Positions 1-6,581 of a stretch of DNA of 7,731 bases are shown in pieces (the stretch's first letter is position 1; each line of letters begins with the position of its first letter). Both the position numbers and the translations under genes were made by a program. The DNA comes from an uncultured Oscillospiraceae bacterium. Its GTDB lineage: Bacteria; Bacillota; Clostridia; Oscillospirales; Acutalibacteraceae. The stretch is from the NCBI GenBank assembly GCA_900549675.1, contig URPG01000092.1, positions 1 to 7,731 of the forward strand, in the 5' to 3' direction. The notes below the pieces were generated by a model, which was given only the letters and a program-made list of their open reading frames with translations, did not search any database and was not told the origin of the DNA.

Positions 1-588
1 GGAACAGTAGCCGAAGCTCTGAAAATATGCAGGGAATGGGAGCCTGATCTTGCCGTTCTCGATGTAATGCTGCCCGATGGGAACGGCTTTTCTCTGTTTG
101 AACAAATGAGGACTTTTACCGAAGTCCCAGTTCTCTTTTTAACTGCCCGTGGAGAAGATGAGGACAAGCTGAAAGGATTGGGACTTGGTGCAGATGATTA
201 TATGGTAAAGCCGTTCCTGCCAAAAGAATTATCCCTGCGTATCGGAATCATTCTGCGGCGGTACTACAAAGGCGAAGATCCTATCGTCCAGCTTGCCGGA
301 AGCCAAATTGACTTTGACCGTGCCGAAGTCATAAAAGAAAATGAACATTTCCCGCTGACTGCAAAAGAACACGATATACTGCTGGCGCTCTACCGCAATG
401 CGGGAAGAATTGTAACCATCGATCAGCTCTGCGAAGCTGCGTGGGGAGATAATCCATACGGATATGAAAACTCGCTGATGGCGCATATCCGCAGAATCCG
501 AGAAAAAATTGAAGCTAACCCGTCAAAGCCAGTATCCCTCATTACAGTAAAGGGCTTAGGCTACAAGTTAGTATTAGCGGGGAAATGA
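1..588 (+). CDS. OmpR/PhoB-family response regulator, 5' end cut by window edge
   Basis: This is the DNA-binding partner of the sensor kinase that follows. Reading frame 1 is open from the first base, so the gene starts upstream of the window; 195 residues are visible, against about 225-230 for the family, so roughly 30 N-terminal residues are missing. The receiver domain shows the phospho-acceptor aspartate in LDVMLPDG (D21 of the visible part), the conserved threonine in FLTARGED (about T48) and the lysine in DDYMVKPF (about K70). The C-terminal winged helix begins near residue 110 and carries LTAKEHDILLAL, the recognition-helix region SLMAHIRRIREKIE and the closing VKGLGYKL typical of OmpR-type effectors. 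The in-frame ATG at 67 lies inside the receiver domain and is not the start. The stop is one base before the kinase start, so the two are co-transcribed and probably translationally coupled. Target genes cannot be told; in related Firmicutes such pairs often sit beside ABC transporter genes. Confidence 0.95.
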   Translation, partial: GTVAEALKICREWEPDLAVLDVMLPDGNGFSLFEQMRTFTEVPVLFLTARGEDEDKLKGLGLGADDYMVKPFLPKELSLRIGIILRRYYKGEDPIVQLAGSQIDFDRAEVIKENEHFPLTAKEHDILLALYRNAGRIVTIDQLCEAAWGDNPYGYENSLMAHIRRIREKIEANPSKPVSLITVKGLGYKLVLAGK

Positions 589-589
589 T

Positions 590-1990
590 ATGAAAGATAT
601 TACGAAACTCATTCGGCGGTTTGTAGGCATATTGCTGTTAAGCACAGTATTGGTCATCGTCCTTAACATTATTATCCTTGCTACTATTTCCGCAAGTCAA
701 ACGGCAAATGGCAGACCGTGGACGACCGCAAAAGAAACTGCTGAAGCTTTACAGGAAACGGAGACGGGATATGTCTTATCCAGCGATATGACGGAGCGGT
801 TAAGCGGGGAAAATGCGTGGGCAATCTATATAGATAATGACACATTAGAGGTAAAATGGCACACAGAAAATCTGCCGGATACCGTTCCTCTACACTATAC
901 GATCTCCGACATTGCAAGTCTGACACGAGGATATATTGATGGATACCCTACCTATACGGGAGAATGCGAAAACGGATTGGTCGTTGTAGGCTATCCGAAA
1001 GACCGATATTGGAAACATATGTCTCCGAGTTGGGATTATGATTTCATCAAAAACGCTCCCTATACGGTTCTTGTCGTTATCGGTGTGAATATTTTTTTGA
1101 TTTTCCTGATTTATATGATTGCCAATTCCAAGCTGCTGAAATCCGTCAAATCGATTACCAATGGTATACAAGCGCTGCCTTCAGGCGAGCCTGTTTATGT
1201 CAAGGAAAAAGAACTTTTATCTGACCTTGCCGCTAAAATCAATCAGACTTCCGATATTCTCCAAAGGCAGAAGCGAAACCTGCAAAGGAAAGAGACAGCA
1301 AGGGCAAACTGGATTTCCGGCGTTTCCCACGATATTCGCACACCGCTTTCTATGGTGATGGGGTATGCCGGACAGATTGAGGACAACGAAAGTCTGCCGG
1401 AAAGCGAAAGAAAAAAAGCACGGATTATCCGCCAGCAAAGTACAAAAATGAAAAATCTCATCAATGACCTGAATCTTGCCTCGAAGTTAGAATATAATAT
1501 GCAGCCGATCCATCCAGAGCCTGTCAATCTCGTAGCAATCGCAAGACAAAGCGTTGTTGACTTTATCAATTTGGGTATGGAAGAAAAGTATCCGATAGAA
1601 TGGAATACAGATGAGGCATTGACTGCCTGTGTCATAAACGGAGATAAAGAATTACTGCGGCGGGCAATCGGAAATCTTATTACAAATTCTCAAACGCACA
1701 ATCCTGATGGCTGTACGATTTCAGTATGTGTCCGAAAAAGCGATACAGAATATAAGATTGTTGTAGAAGATAATGGCGTCGGCGTTACGGATGAAAAGTT
1801 AGAAAAGATCAGGACAACTCCGCACTATATGATGAGTGACGGCGGGACTACCGAGCTACGGCACGGCTTAGGGCTTTTGATTGTCGGGCAGATCGTTTCC
1901 GCCCATAAGGGTACAGTGTCTTTCGATCACGGGAAACAAGGCGGATTTGCCGTTACAATTTCTTTTCCCATTCCAAAAGATAGTCAATAA
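590..1990 (+). CDS. Membrane sensor histidine kinase
   Basis: This 466-residue sensor kinase would autophosphorylate on a histidine and pass the phosphate to the adjacent response regulator. Two membrane segments are visible (about residues 11-33 and 156-178) and flank an extracytoplasmic domain of about 120 residues that I do not recognise and that would sense the signal. A linker of about 60 residues leads to the dimerisation domain with the H box WISGVSHDIRTP (phospho-acceptor H247). The ATPase domain has the N box GNLITNSQTHNP (N362, N366), the G1 box EDNGVG (D394-G398) and the G2 box HGLGL (425-429). All catalytic motifs are intact. The start at 590 has a GGGGAAATGAT ribosome site that overlaps the end of the regulator gene. 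The layout resembles VanS/PhoR-type kinases, but the stimulus cannot be inferred. Transcription should end at the hairpin just downstream. Confidence 0.95.
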   Translation: MKDITKLIRRFVGILLLSTVLVIVLNIIILATISASQTANGRPWTTAKETAEALQETETGYVLSSDMTERLSGENAWAIYIDNDTLEVKWHTENLPDTVPLHYTISDIASLTRGYIDGYPTYTGECENGLVVVGYPKDRYWKHMSPSWDYDFIKNAPYTVLVVIGVNIFLIFLIYMIANSKLLKSVKSITNGIQALPSGEPVYVKEKELLSDLAAKINQTSDILQRQKRNLQRKETARANWISGVSHDIRTPLSMVMGYAGQIEDNESLPESERKKARIIRQQSTKMKNLINDLNLASKLEYNMQPIHPEPVNLVAIARQSVVDFINLGMEEKYPIEWNTDEALTACVINGDKELLRRAIGNLITNSQTHNPDGCTISVCVRKSDTEYKIVVEDNGVGVTDEKLEKIRTTPHYMMSDGGTTELRHGLGLLIVGQIVSAHKGTVSFDHGKQGGFAVTISFPIPKDSQ

Positions 1991-1998
1991 ATAATAAG

Positions 1999-2039
1999 AA
2001 AACCGTAGGGCTGCAACTTGAAAGTCCTACGGTTTTTCT
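1999..2039. terminator. Strong, probably bidirectional intrinsic terminator
   Basis: AAAACCGTAGGGCT (1999-2012) pairs with AGTCCTACGGTTTT (2023-2036) around a 10-base loop, with one G-T pair. On the plus strand the stem is followed by a T run (GGTTTTTCTG), which ends the regulator-kinase operon nine bases after its stop. On the minus strand the flank reads TTTTCTTATTATT, so it can also end transcription of the opposing small-gene cluster. It is the only clear terminator in the window. Confidence 0.9.
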
Positions 2040-2080
2040 GACCTATGATCTTATTCATTTTAGATGATTTTCAACCTGAA

Positions 2081-2488
2081 TCATTGATGATAAAAATAAT
2101 TCTTGGATTTCAAATAATTCAAATTGTCCTTAACCCACGAATTATTCGCTACTACTTTGTTGATTTTCATTTCTATTTTCATTGCTGATGTTGACAGGAT
2201 CATTTCATTTTCTAATAATCCATTTTTCATTTTGAAACTTGTTATTTCACTCCACGGAATGAATAAATTGTCTGCAATGTCCCAATCGCCGTGAACAGGA
2301 AACAGGTTAATCCCGTTATCGCTAAATCCGAACAAATACGATGTTGCTTGTTCAAATGCCATTACATTGACAATCCCCGTTGGCAAAACCCATTTTACTT
2401 TAGATTTAGTATGTCCGCATAGAATATTGTTAGCATATTCATAACCAAAGGTTTCCAATCCGTTTTTTACTTTTTCTAAGCTTAACAT
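2081..2488 (-). CDS. Hypothetical protein, possible bacterial PH-like domain
   Basis: This 135-residue soluble protein has no signal peptide or membrane segment. I do not recognise the family with certainty. An alternating hydrophobic pattern in the middle (YLFGFSDNGINLFPV, then FIPWSEITSFKMKNG and EMILSTSAMKIEMKI) followed by a C-terminal amphipathic helix (SWVKDNLNYLKSK) resembles small bacterial PH-like domain proteins, in which an I-x-W-S/E-I strand precedes a final helix. This is a fold guess, not a function. The ATG at 2488 is preceded by GGAGGT at 2495-2500 with good spacing. It is the last gene of the minus-strand cluster, 19 bases after the CGNCGC small protein, and its stop lies about 40 bases from the shared terminator. 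Confidence 0.8.
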   Translation of the reverse strand: MLSLEKVKNGLETFGYEYANNILCGHTKSKVKWVLPTGIVNVMAFEQATSYLFGFSDNGINLFPVHGDWDIADNLFIPWSEITSFKMKNGLLENEMILSTSAMKIEMKINKVVANNSWVKDNLNYLKSKNYFYHQ

Positions 2489-2507
2489 ATTTATACCTCC
2501 TATGGTA

Positions 2508-2705
2508 TTAAAGAAGCTCCATAGCTCTTTTATACAACGGATCTAACTCACATCCGCAGTTCCCACATTCTTTATCAGCCTGTTTTATTGCTGATACCAA
2601 AGTATCCTTATCGGCTTTCCCGTCCAGCCATTCCTGAGCCGGAACAGCTATTAAGTCCCAACCGGACGCAGCGAATTTTTGCATAATCGCTTTCAATTCT
2701 TCCAT
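2508..2705 (-). CDS. Small cysteine-motif protein (CGNCGC), function unknown
   Basis: This 65-residue acidic protein is predicted to be helical. The N-terminal half contains KFAASGWDLIAVPAQEWL, and the second half ends with a tight cysteine cluster, ECGNCGCELDPLYKRAMELL. Three cysteines in C-x-x-C-x-C spacing suggest metal binding or redox activity, but three ligands from one chain would usually need a fourth from elsewhere or a dimer. A strong AGGAG ribosome site lies just upstream of the ATG at 2705 (GAAAGGAGTA at 2711-2720). It directly follows the broken CatA-like gene with a 24-base gap, so the two are probably co-transcribed. I recall similar small proteins in Clostridia but know of no assigned function. 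Despite its size it looks real: it has a good ribosome site, a clean start and stop, and fits the operon spacing. Confidence 0.8.
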   Translation of the reverse strand: MEELKAIMQKFAASGWDLIAVPAQEWLDGKADKDTLVSAIKQADKECGNCGCELDPLYKRAMELL

Positions 2706-2729
2706 AAGCGTACTCCTTTCTTCGTGCCG

Positions 2730-3328
2730 TTATTTCAGCAGGTTAATTTCATTTTGCAAATTTTTCAAAAATGCGCCTGCGTGAGCGCCATCCATCTGCG
2801 TATGATGGAACTGGAAAGAAAGGGAAAGGTAATATCGAAACCATTTCTTTTTGTATCTGCCCCAAATGATAAACGGATTATTGAAAATGCCGCTATTCAT
2901 ACCGACAGCTCCGTCAATTTCCGTATCTATGATAGCGGAAGTGCCGATGACCATACTGTTTTCGGATAAGTCCCTGTCCTGACAGCTTGCGGCGACTTCA
3001 GTCGTATATTTCAGATATTCCTCGTTGAGAGATCGCAGGAACTGACCTCGCCCTCTTTATTTTTTAAAATTGTATTTACCGCTATTGTATCATACTGAAT
3101 GAGTTTATCGCCGACGGGAAGTATGTAAAACTCCTTAACACTCACGGCGGCTCTGCCAATACAGTAGTCAAGCAGCATATTAAATTTCAGGTTTCTTTTC
3201 CTGCTGACCTTTATCAAATTGGTCACATCAAAGGTTTTGAAAAAAGTTACCATTGGATTGGGCGCTTTCATCCAAAGCGCATACGCCGCAGCCCTTGTAG
3301 TGCCTTTGGGATCAACTTCTTTTGGCAT
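2730..3328 (-). pseudogene. CatA-like (chloramphenicol acetyltransferase family) O-acetyltransferase, broken by internal deletion/frameshift
   Basis: Members of this family transfer acetyl from acetyl-CoA to a hydroxyl; not all act on chloramphenicol. The first frame (3328 down to the stop at 3011) gives the N-terminal part, with FFKTFDVTNLIK, LKFNMLLDYCIGRAA, FYILPVGDKLIQYD and AVNTI...GEVSSCDL. The next frame resumes with NEEYLKYTTEVAASC from about 3026 and continues to the stop at 2730, including IGTSAIIDTEIDGAVGMNSG and the catalytic motif FQFHHTQMDG (HHxxxDG). The joined reading is about 200 codons, slightly short. As I recall, intact relatives have several more residues between SSCD and the N-x-x-YL segment, so the lesion looks like a loss of about 22-25 bases (3n+1) near 3026-3032 rather than a single base. 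The N-terminal fragment lacks the catalytic histidine and should be inactive. A strong ribosome site (GGAGGT, 3333-3338) remains. Confidence 0.85.
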
Positions 3329-3340
3329 ACTAACCTCCGA

Positions 3341-3976
3341 TTACTCCGCTTTCCGGATTGGGTGGCGCACGACCGTTTTCAATCGGCTTACATCGCATTT
3401 TCTCGGATCGCTCAGATAGATTTCGTGATGGTATCTCGTGTCCGTAATATCCAGCTCATACCCGTTTGCTTTCATATAGTCGTGCATTAAATCAACAGTA
3501 GCAGGCTCATCATCATAAGAGCCGATGTGCATACACTGAACGCACAGTCCCTCATCATAGGGGAAGAACTCAACCTTAGAAAAATCCTGCTTTTTCTTTT
3601 TCGTTGCCTCCTGAACTGCCCACTCAAAATCTTCCTTCGTTACGAAATCCGGCAGCCGAATCATAGAGATAAAGTGCATATCTTCTTTTCTTGCATAATC
3701 AAGTCCCTGCGTATTTTCCTGCCACCAAAGACCTTCAAGGGGTGGCACTACATACTCGAAAAATCCCTCGATTTTATGCGTCCCCTTGTAGCTCATCTTT
3801 ATAGTAAAGGCTATTCCATATAACAAGCCGATTGAGCTTTTATACTCCCCGTTTTCCTCGTTAGGATTGCCTTTTCCCCGGACTGCAATGTAGTTCATTT
3901 TTGGAATCTCTATAATTCCGGGCTTGTTCTTCGGCATATAAAATTCCTTGTATTCTTTCTTGTAATCAAAAGCCAT
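3341..3976 (-). CDS. GyrI-like small-molecule-binding domain protein
   Basis: This 211-residue cytosolic protein belongs to the stand-alone GyrI-like group (SBD/GyrI superfamily, related to the ligand-binding domain of SoxS/BmrR-type regulators). Visible hallmarks are the early strand MNYIAVRGKGNPN (about 27-39), YGIAFTIKM, the signature PPLEGLWW (78-85), MIRLPDFVTKEDFEWA (about 105-120) and, near the C-terminus, RYHHEIYLSDPRK (181-193). Some stand-alone members of this family hydrolyse cyclopropanoid toxins; whether this one does cannot be told from sequence. There is no DNA-binding domain, so it is a binding protein or enzyme rather than a regulator. The ATG at 3976 has GGAGGAA just upstream, and the gene overlaps the end of the GNAT gene by 11 bases, which implies translational coupling. 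The CatA-like gene follows after 12 bases. Confidence 0.9.
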   Translation of the reverse strand: MAFDYKKEYKEFYMPKNKPGIIEIPKMNYIAVRGKGNPNEENGEYKSSIGLLYGIAFTIKMSYKGTHKIEGFFEYVVPPLEGLWWQENTQGLDYARKEDMHFISMIRLPDFVTKEDFEWAVQEATKKKKQDFSKVEFFPYDEGLCVQCMHIGSYDDEPATVDLMHDYMKANGYELDITDTRYHHEIYLSDPRKCDVSRLKTVVRHPIRKAE

Positions 3977-4475
3977 TTTCTTCCTCCATTTTGCAAATAG
4001 AATTTAGGTCAATAATCATAATGTATTCTTCATCCGTCTCGCAAATTGTCGTAAATCCCGCTTTTCGATATAGCTTCACTGCATAATTATCCTTTTGAAC
4101 AGATAAAGAAAGCTTTGCATAACCAGCAGCTTTTTCCGTTGACAGCATTTGTGTGAGTAATGAAGTTCCGATTCCCATACCCCTGTACGCTTTAAAGACA
4201 GACATTGCAAGCGATGGAGTATTATCATCAATATGTCCGTAATCGTTCATAATTCTTGCCCATATTGCTCCAACAATATTGCCGTCAACTTCTGCAATCA
4301 AAGCCTTATCGTGTTTGCTGTTTCCAAAGTCTGCAATATATACTTGCAATTCGGGACAAGCTATCACTGATTTAGGCGGCGTAGCCGTACCATCCGGAAT
4401 ATAAATTGCTTCGTACAAAAAGTCACCTAGCAGACTATATTCTTCTTTTCGCATTTCTCTTATAGAGTAGTTCAT
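3966..4475 (-). CDS. GNAT-family N-acetyltransferase
   Basis: This 169-residue protein is a single GNAT domain that would transfer acetyl from acetyl-CoA to an amine of an unknown substrate. The acetyl-CoA pyrophosphate-binding motif is clear: SVFKAYRGMGIGTSLL with R98-G-M-G-I-G103. It is followed by the motif B region LSLSVQKDNYAVKLYRKAGF (about 122-141), where N130 and Y136 are at conserved positions. The preceding strand ALIAEVDGNIVGAIWARI also fits the fold. The last 15 residues (about NSICKMEEENGF) extend beyond the usual GNAT end, and their codons double as the ribosome binding site and start of the overlapping GyrI-like gene. The start at 4475 has only a modest ribosome site (AAGGAACGAG, about 10 bases away). 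The acceptor cannot be predicted; the cluster suggests a small molecule, but protein acetylation is not excluded. Confidence 0.92.
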   Translation of the reverse strand: MNYSIREMRKEEYSLLGDFLYEAIYIPDGTATPPKSVIACPELQVYIADFGNSKHDKALIAEVDGNIVGAIWARIMNDYGHIDDNTPSLAMSVFKAYRGMGIGTSLLTQMLSTEKAAGYAKLSLSVQKDNYAVKLYRKAGFTTICETDEEYIMIIDLNSICKMEEENGF

Positions 4476-4509
4476 ATCTTACTCGTTCCTTATCCATTTA
4501 AAAATAGCC

Positions 4510-4967
4510 TTACCGCATACAAGCATTTATAAACTTTATAGGCACATTCATTCGCTTTGCAACCTGTTCCGGCGTCATTCCACTATCCAAGAAACGCTTG
4601 CATACGACCTTCATATTCTCTCCGACTTCGATAATATGCTTATCAGGATCATAAAAGCGGACGACTCTCTGCCCCCAAGAATGTTCCATAATCGGGTGGA
4701 TATATTCAATATCACATTCCTTCAGCCTCTCGGCAAACTTATCGAAATCATCTTCCTCAAAATAAATCTCGAAGTTGTGCCGCCAAAAGAAATGTCATTT
4801 GTACCGATAAAATTTTTATATGTTTCAACAGTTTGTAAGGCTAAACCGCCTGTTAGTGTCTTATTTGCTCCAAAGTCCATAATGATATGAAGTCCAAAGA
4901 CTTTTTTATAGAATTCAACTGATCTGTCCATATCAGTCACTACCAACATAGGATTTTTCAACTTCAT
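4510..4967 (-). pseudogene. VOC (glyoxalase/bleomycin-resistance fold) protein, frameshifted
   Basis: VOC proteins use paired beta-alpha-beta-beta-beta modules to bind metals or small molecules, and include glyoxalase I, dioxygenases and antibiotic-binding proteins. The first module reads from the ATG at 4967: MKLKNPMLVVTDMDRSVEFY, KKVFGLHIIMDFG, up to DISFGG. The frame then shifts near 4779 and the second module continues as HNFEIYFEEDDFDKF, YIHPIMEHSWGQRVVRFYDP, DKHIIEVGENM and a helical tail (MTPEQVAKRMNVP) to the stop at 4510-4512. Adding one base gives 152 residues, a normal length; GGCGGCACAAC reads like a CC reduced to C. As it stands, translation runs out of frame to a stop at 4722. 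GTG at 4976 is part of the GGAGGTG ribosome site, so ATG 4967 is the better start. The gene lies between DUF3784 and GNAT genes. Confidence 0.88.
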
Positions 4968-5006
4968 TCTCGCCACCTCCGAAAATTAGTATCATAATCG
5001 ATAACT

Positions 5007-5311
5007 TTATTTGCGATATTTTTTTATATTTATCTTTGGTATTACGATTGATAAAATAACCATTATTGCAATGATTCCAAGTCCGCTGCATAATATAAAG
5101 ACAATAATAAAAATGCTCCTATTCCGCAGAAAACTACACATCGTCCGAATAAATGACAGATTGCCTCTTCATTATAAGTCGCTTTTTCTTCTTTACTCAT
5201 TGTATTCCAACCAGCAAGAAACCAAGTACCCTTTTGATGATAAATATTCACTCCCCATACTACTGCTCCCAAAGAAATTGCCAGTGTAATGATTATCTCG
5301 AAGATATTCAT
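5007..5311 (-). pseudogene. DUF3784 small membrane protein, frameshifted in a homopolymer
   Basis: DUF3784 proteins are small integral membrane proteins of unknown function. The N-terminal membrane segment (FEIIITLAISLGAVVWGVNIY) is followed by the family hallmark GTWFLAGWNTMSKEEKATYNEE and a second membrane segment (CVVFCGIGAF). At a five-A run (5109-5113; T run on the coding strand) the frame is lost; the current frame ends at 5063 with an atypical tail. The next frame continues as IIVFILCSGLGIIAIMVILS, then IPKINIKKYRK and a stop at 5007-5009: a third membrane segment and basic tail, as expected. Restoring one base gives about 101 residues, a normal family length. The longest-frame GTG at 5320 overlaps the AAGGTG ribosome site (5318-5323); ATG 5311, six bases on, is the likely start. 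It could be real inactivation, slippage or a sequencing error. Confidence 0.85.
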
Positions 5312-5380
5312 ACATTTCACCTTCTTTCATAATAAACGCCTTAATGGAATTTCTTTTCTCTTTTAAACTAAAAATGCAAT

Positions 5381-5794
5381 TTATTTTCGATTGGGTTTTC
5401 TTTTAATAGCCAGCAGCTTCATATAGTCATCGAATTCAGAAGTATCGGTTGGCTTAAACATCACCCATTTCCCGTCACGATAAGTTGTTGCTTCATCATA
5501 TTGTCTGCAAACGGAATCAGAAAGAGTTTCCCTTATCTCCTCAAATTTTGCTCTTTCATCTTTTCCAAAGATAATCATAAATCCAAGGCTATTCTTTTTC
5601 GCATATAGACTGCAAAGCGTTTTACCGCCTCTGCGGTACTTATATTCATAAACCCAGTTCTTACCGCCTGTGTTCCACAGCCGTTCCATATCGTATTTTT
5701 CATCAATTACCGAACACAGCTCTTGCCAGACCTCAAACAAAGGTTGTCCGAGCAATTCGATCATAGTTGATTGTGTAGGTATATTTTCAAGCAC
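5381..5794 (-). CDS. DUF3788 family protein
   Basis: This 137-residue cytosolic protein is recognisable as DUF3788, a family of unknown function. Hallmarks are WNTGGKNWVYEYKYRRGGKT (about 40-59), the hydrophobic strand LGFMIIFGKDERAKFEEI (about 70-87), YDEATTYRDGKWVMF (99-113) and the C-terminal LLAIKRKPNRK. The fold resembles proteins of the DUF1801/YdhG type in having a strand-helix pattern with a conserved Lys-Arg-Lys tail, but no catalytic role is known to me. The start is GTG at 5794, supported by GGAGGAG at 5800-5806 five bases upstream; the first in-frame ATG (residue 11) has no such site. It follows the lipoprotein gene by 57 bases and precedes DUF3784 by 69 bases. I saw no terminator in either gap. 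Confidence 0.88.
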   Translation of the reverse strand: MLENIPTQSTMIELLGQPLFEVWQELCSVIDEKYDMERLWNTGGKNWVYEYKYRRGGKTLCSLYAKKNSLGFMIIFGKDERAKFEEIRETLSDSVCRQYDEATTYRDGKWVMFKPTDTSEFDDYMKLLAIKRKPNRK

Positions 5795-5851
5795 TGTATC
5801 TCCTCCGTAAATTAGGATTTATTTGTGTCTTCATGACGGATATTTTATTGC

Positions 5852-6538
5852 TTAATCTTTAAGTCTTTCATAACATCTTTCCAATCGTTGCTCAATTTCT
5901 TGCTGAGTTAAATTCACATCGCCAAAAGAAAAAATCTCATTGTGAGCATTCTTGCCCACTTCACATCGGCATAAAAGCTTTCCCCAATTTGGTAGCGTAT
6001 AATAATTTACTTCACCAGTTGAAAATCCTAATTCTTCCGGCAATTTTACCTTTGGAACATCTACAGAATTTAATATTTCAGAAATGGCGGCAGCGTATTC
6101 TGATATTGTATTTCCTTCATCAGCCGCTAAACCTACTGTTTCGTTTTCATCATCATATCTTAAACGAAGATGATATTTTTCCGTAATCTCAGCAATGTGC
6201 TCAATATATCCTTGTTCTTCAAGTAATGTTTTCAAATAATCATCGCTGCAACCAAAATGATAAGTATTATTATAGATTATTTTTGATACGCTAAATTCCA
6301 CCCCATTTTCATCTGAATATACCCCACAATCTGCGTCTTTATCAAAAGGCGTAACAATACTAAAAGTGTGTTCAGGGTAAGTTTGTTGAAGACACATAAT
6401 AATGCGTTCATCTGTATTCTTCCCACTTAAAGGATTATCTTCACTGTTCATATCACTCACTAATTTAGCTAATTCAGAACAACCAGATAAGGATATACAC
6501 AGTAATAAAATGAGTAAAAACATACCTAATTTTTTCAA
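5852..6538 (-). CDS. Lipoprotein of unknown function, TTG start
   Basis: From TTG at 6538 the protein has 228 residues and begins MKKLGMFLLILLLCISLSGC, a textbook lipoprotein signal with lipobox L-S-G-C (modified Cys20), so it should be tethered to the outer face of the cell membrane. The mature part is acidic and soluble. It starts with a Ser/Asp/Asn-rich linker (to about residue 43), then a domain I do not recognise with TDERIIMCLQQTYPEHTFSI, an NTYHFGCSDDYLKTLLEEQGY helix, and a C-terminal helix NLTQQEIEQRLERCYERLKD. Several cysteines outside the lipobox could form disulfides. The longer GTG start at 6547 would put the ribosome site AGGGGGTG (6545-6552) inside the coding region; TTG is six bases behind it and removes an odd MYD extension. 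It is the only exported protein in the cluster. A two-codon ATG-ATT-TGA frame overlaps the TTG start. Confidence 0.85.
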   Translation of the reverse strand: MKKLGMFLLILLLCISLSGCSELAKLVSDMNSEDNPLSGKNTDERIIMCLQQTYPEHTFSIVTPFDKDADCGVYSDENGVEFSVSKIIYNNTYHFGCSDDYLKTLLEEQGYIEHIAEITEKYHLRLRYDDENETVGLAADEGNTISEYAAAISEILNSVDVPKVKLPEELGFSTGEVNYYTLPNWGKLLCRCEVGKNAHNEIFSFGDVNLTQQEIEQRLERCYERLKD

Positions 6539-6552
6539 ATCATACACCCCCT

Positions 6553-6568
6553 ACAAATTCCAATTTGT
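6553..6568. promoter_or_regulatory. 16-bp palindrome upstream of lipoprotein gene
   Basis: ACAAATT-CC-AATTTGT is a perfect 7-base inverted repeat with a two-base centre, sitting in the 43-base gap between the DUF3795 stop and the lipoprotein ribosome site. It is directly adjacent to AGGGGGTG. The centre is too tight for a full hairpin, so a dimeric repressor site is the more natural reading, but an AT-rich chance palindrome is quite possible. I see no convincing -35/-10 pair beside it. Confidence 0.3.
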
Positions 6569-6581
6569 TACTCTATGTATT

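Noticed and set aside
1243..1635. 130-residue minus-strand frame inside the kinase gene
   Set aside because: It lies antisense to the H-box and dimerisation region of an intact kinase, lacks a ribosome site and shows no family pattern; a shadow frame.
2064..2084. Inverted repeat ATGATT...AATCAT at the end of the PH-like gene
   Set aside because: Only six AT-rich pairs with a nine-base loop and no following T run on the minus strand; the hairpin at 1999-2039 explains termination better.
2679..2969. 96-residue plus-strand frame near the CatA-like gene
   Set aside because: Antisense to the CatA-like C-terminal half containing the HHxxxDG motif; composition fits a shadow frame.
3527..3823. 98-residue plus-strand frame
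   Set aside because: Antisense to the clearly recognisable GyrI-like gene; no ribosome site and no recognisable motifs.
5312..5380. Possible promoter (TTGCAT followed by an A-rich stretch) in the gap before DUF3784
   Set aside because: No acceptable -10 box at 16-18 bases spacing; AT-rich gap composition explains the resemblance.
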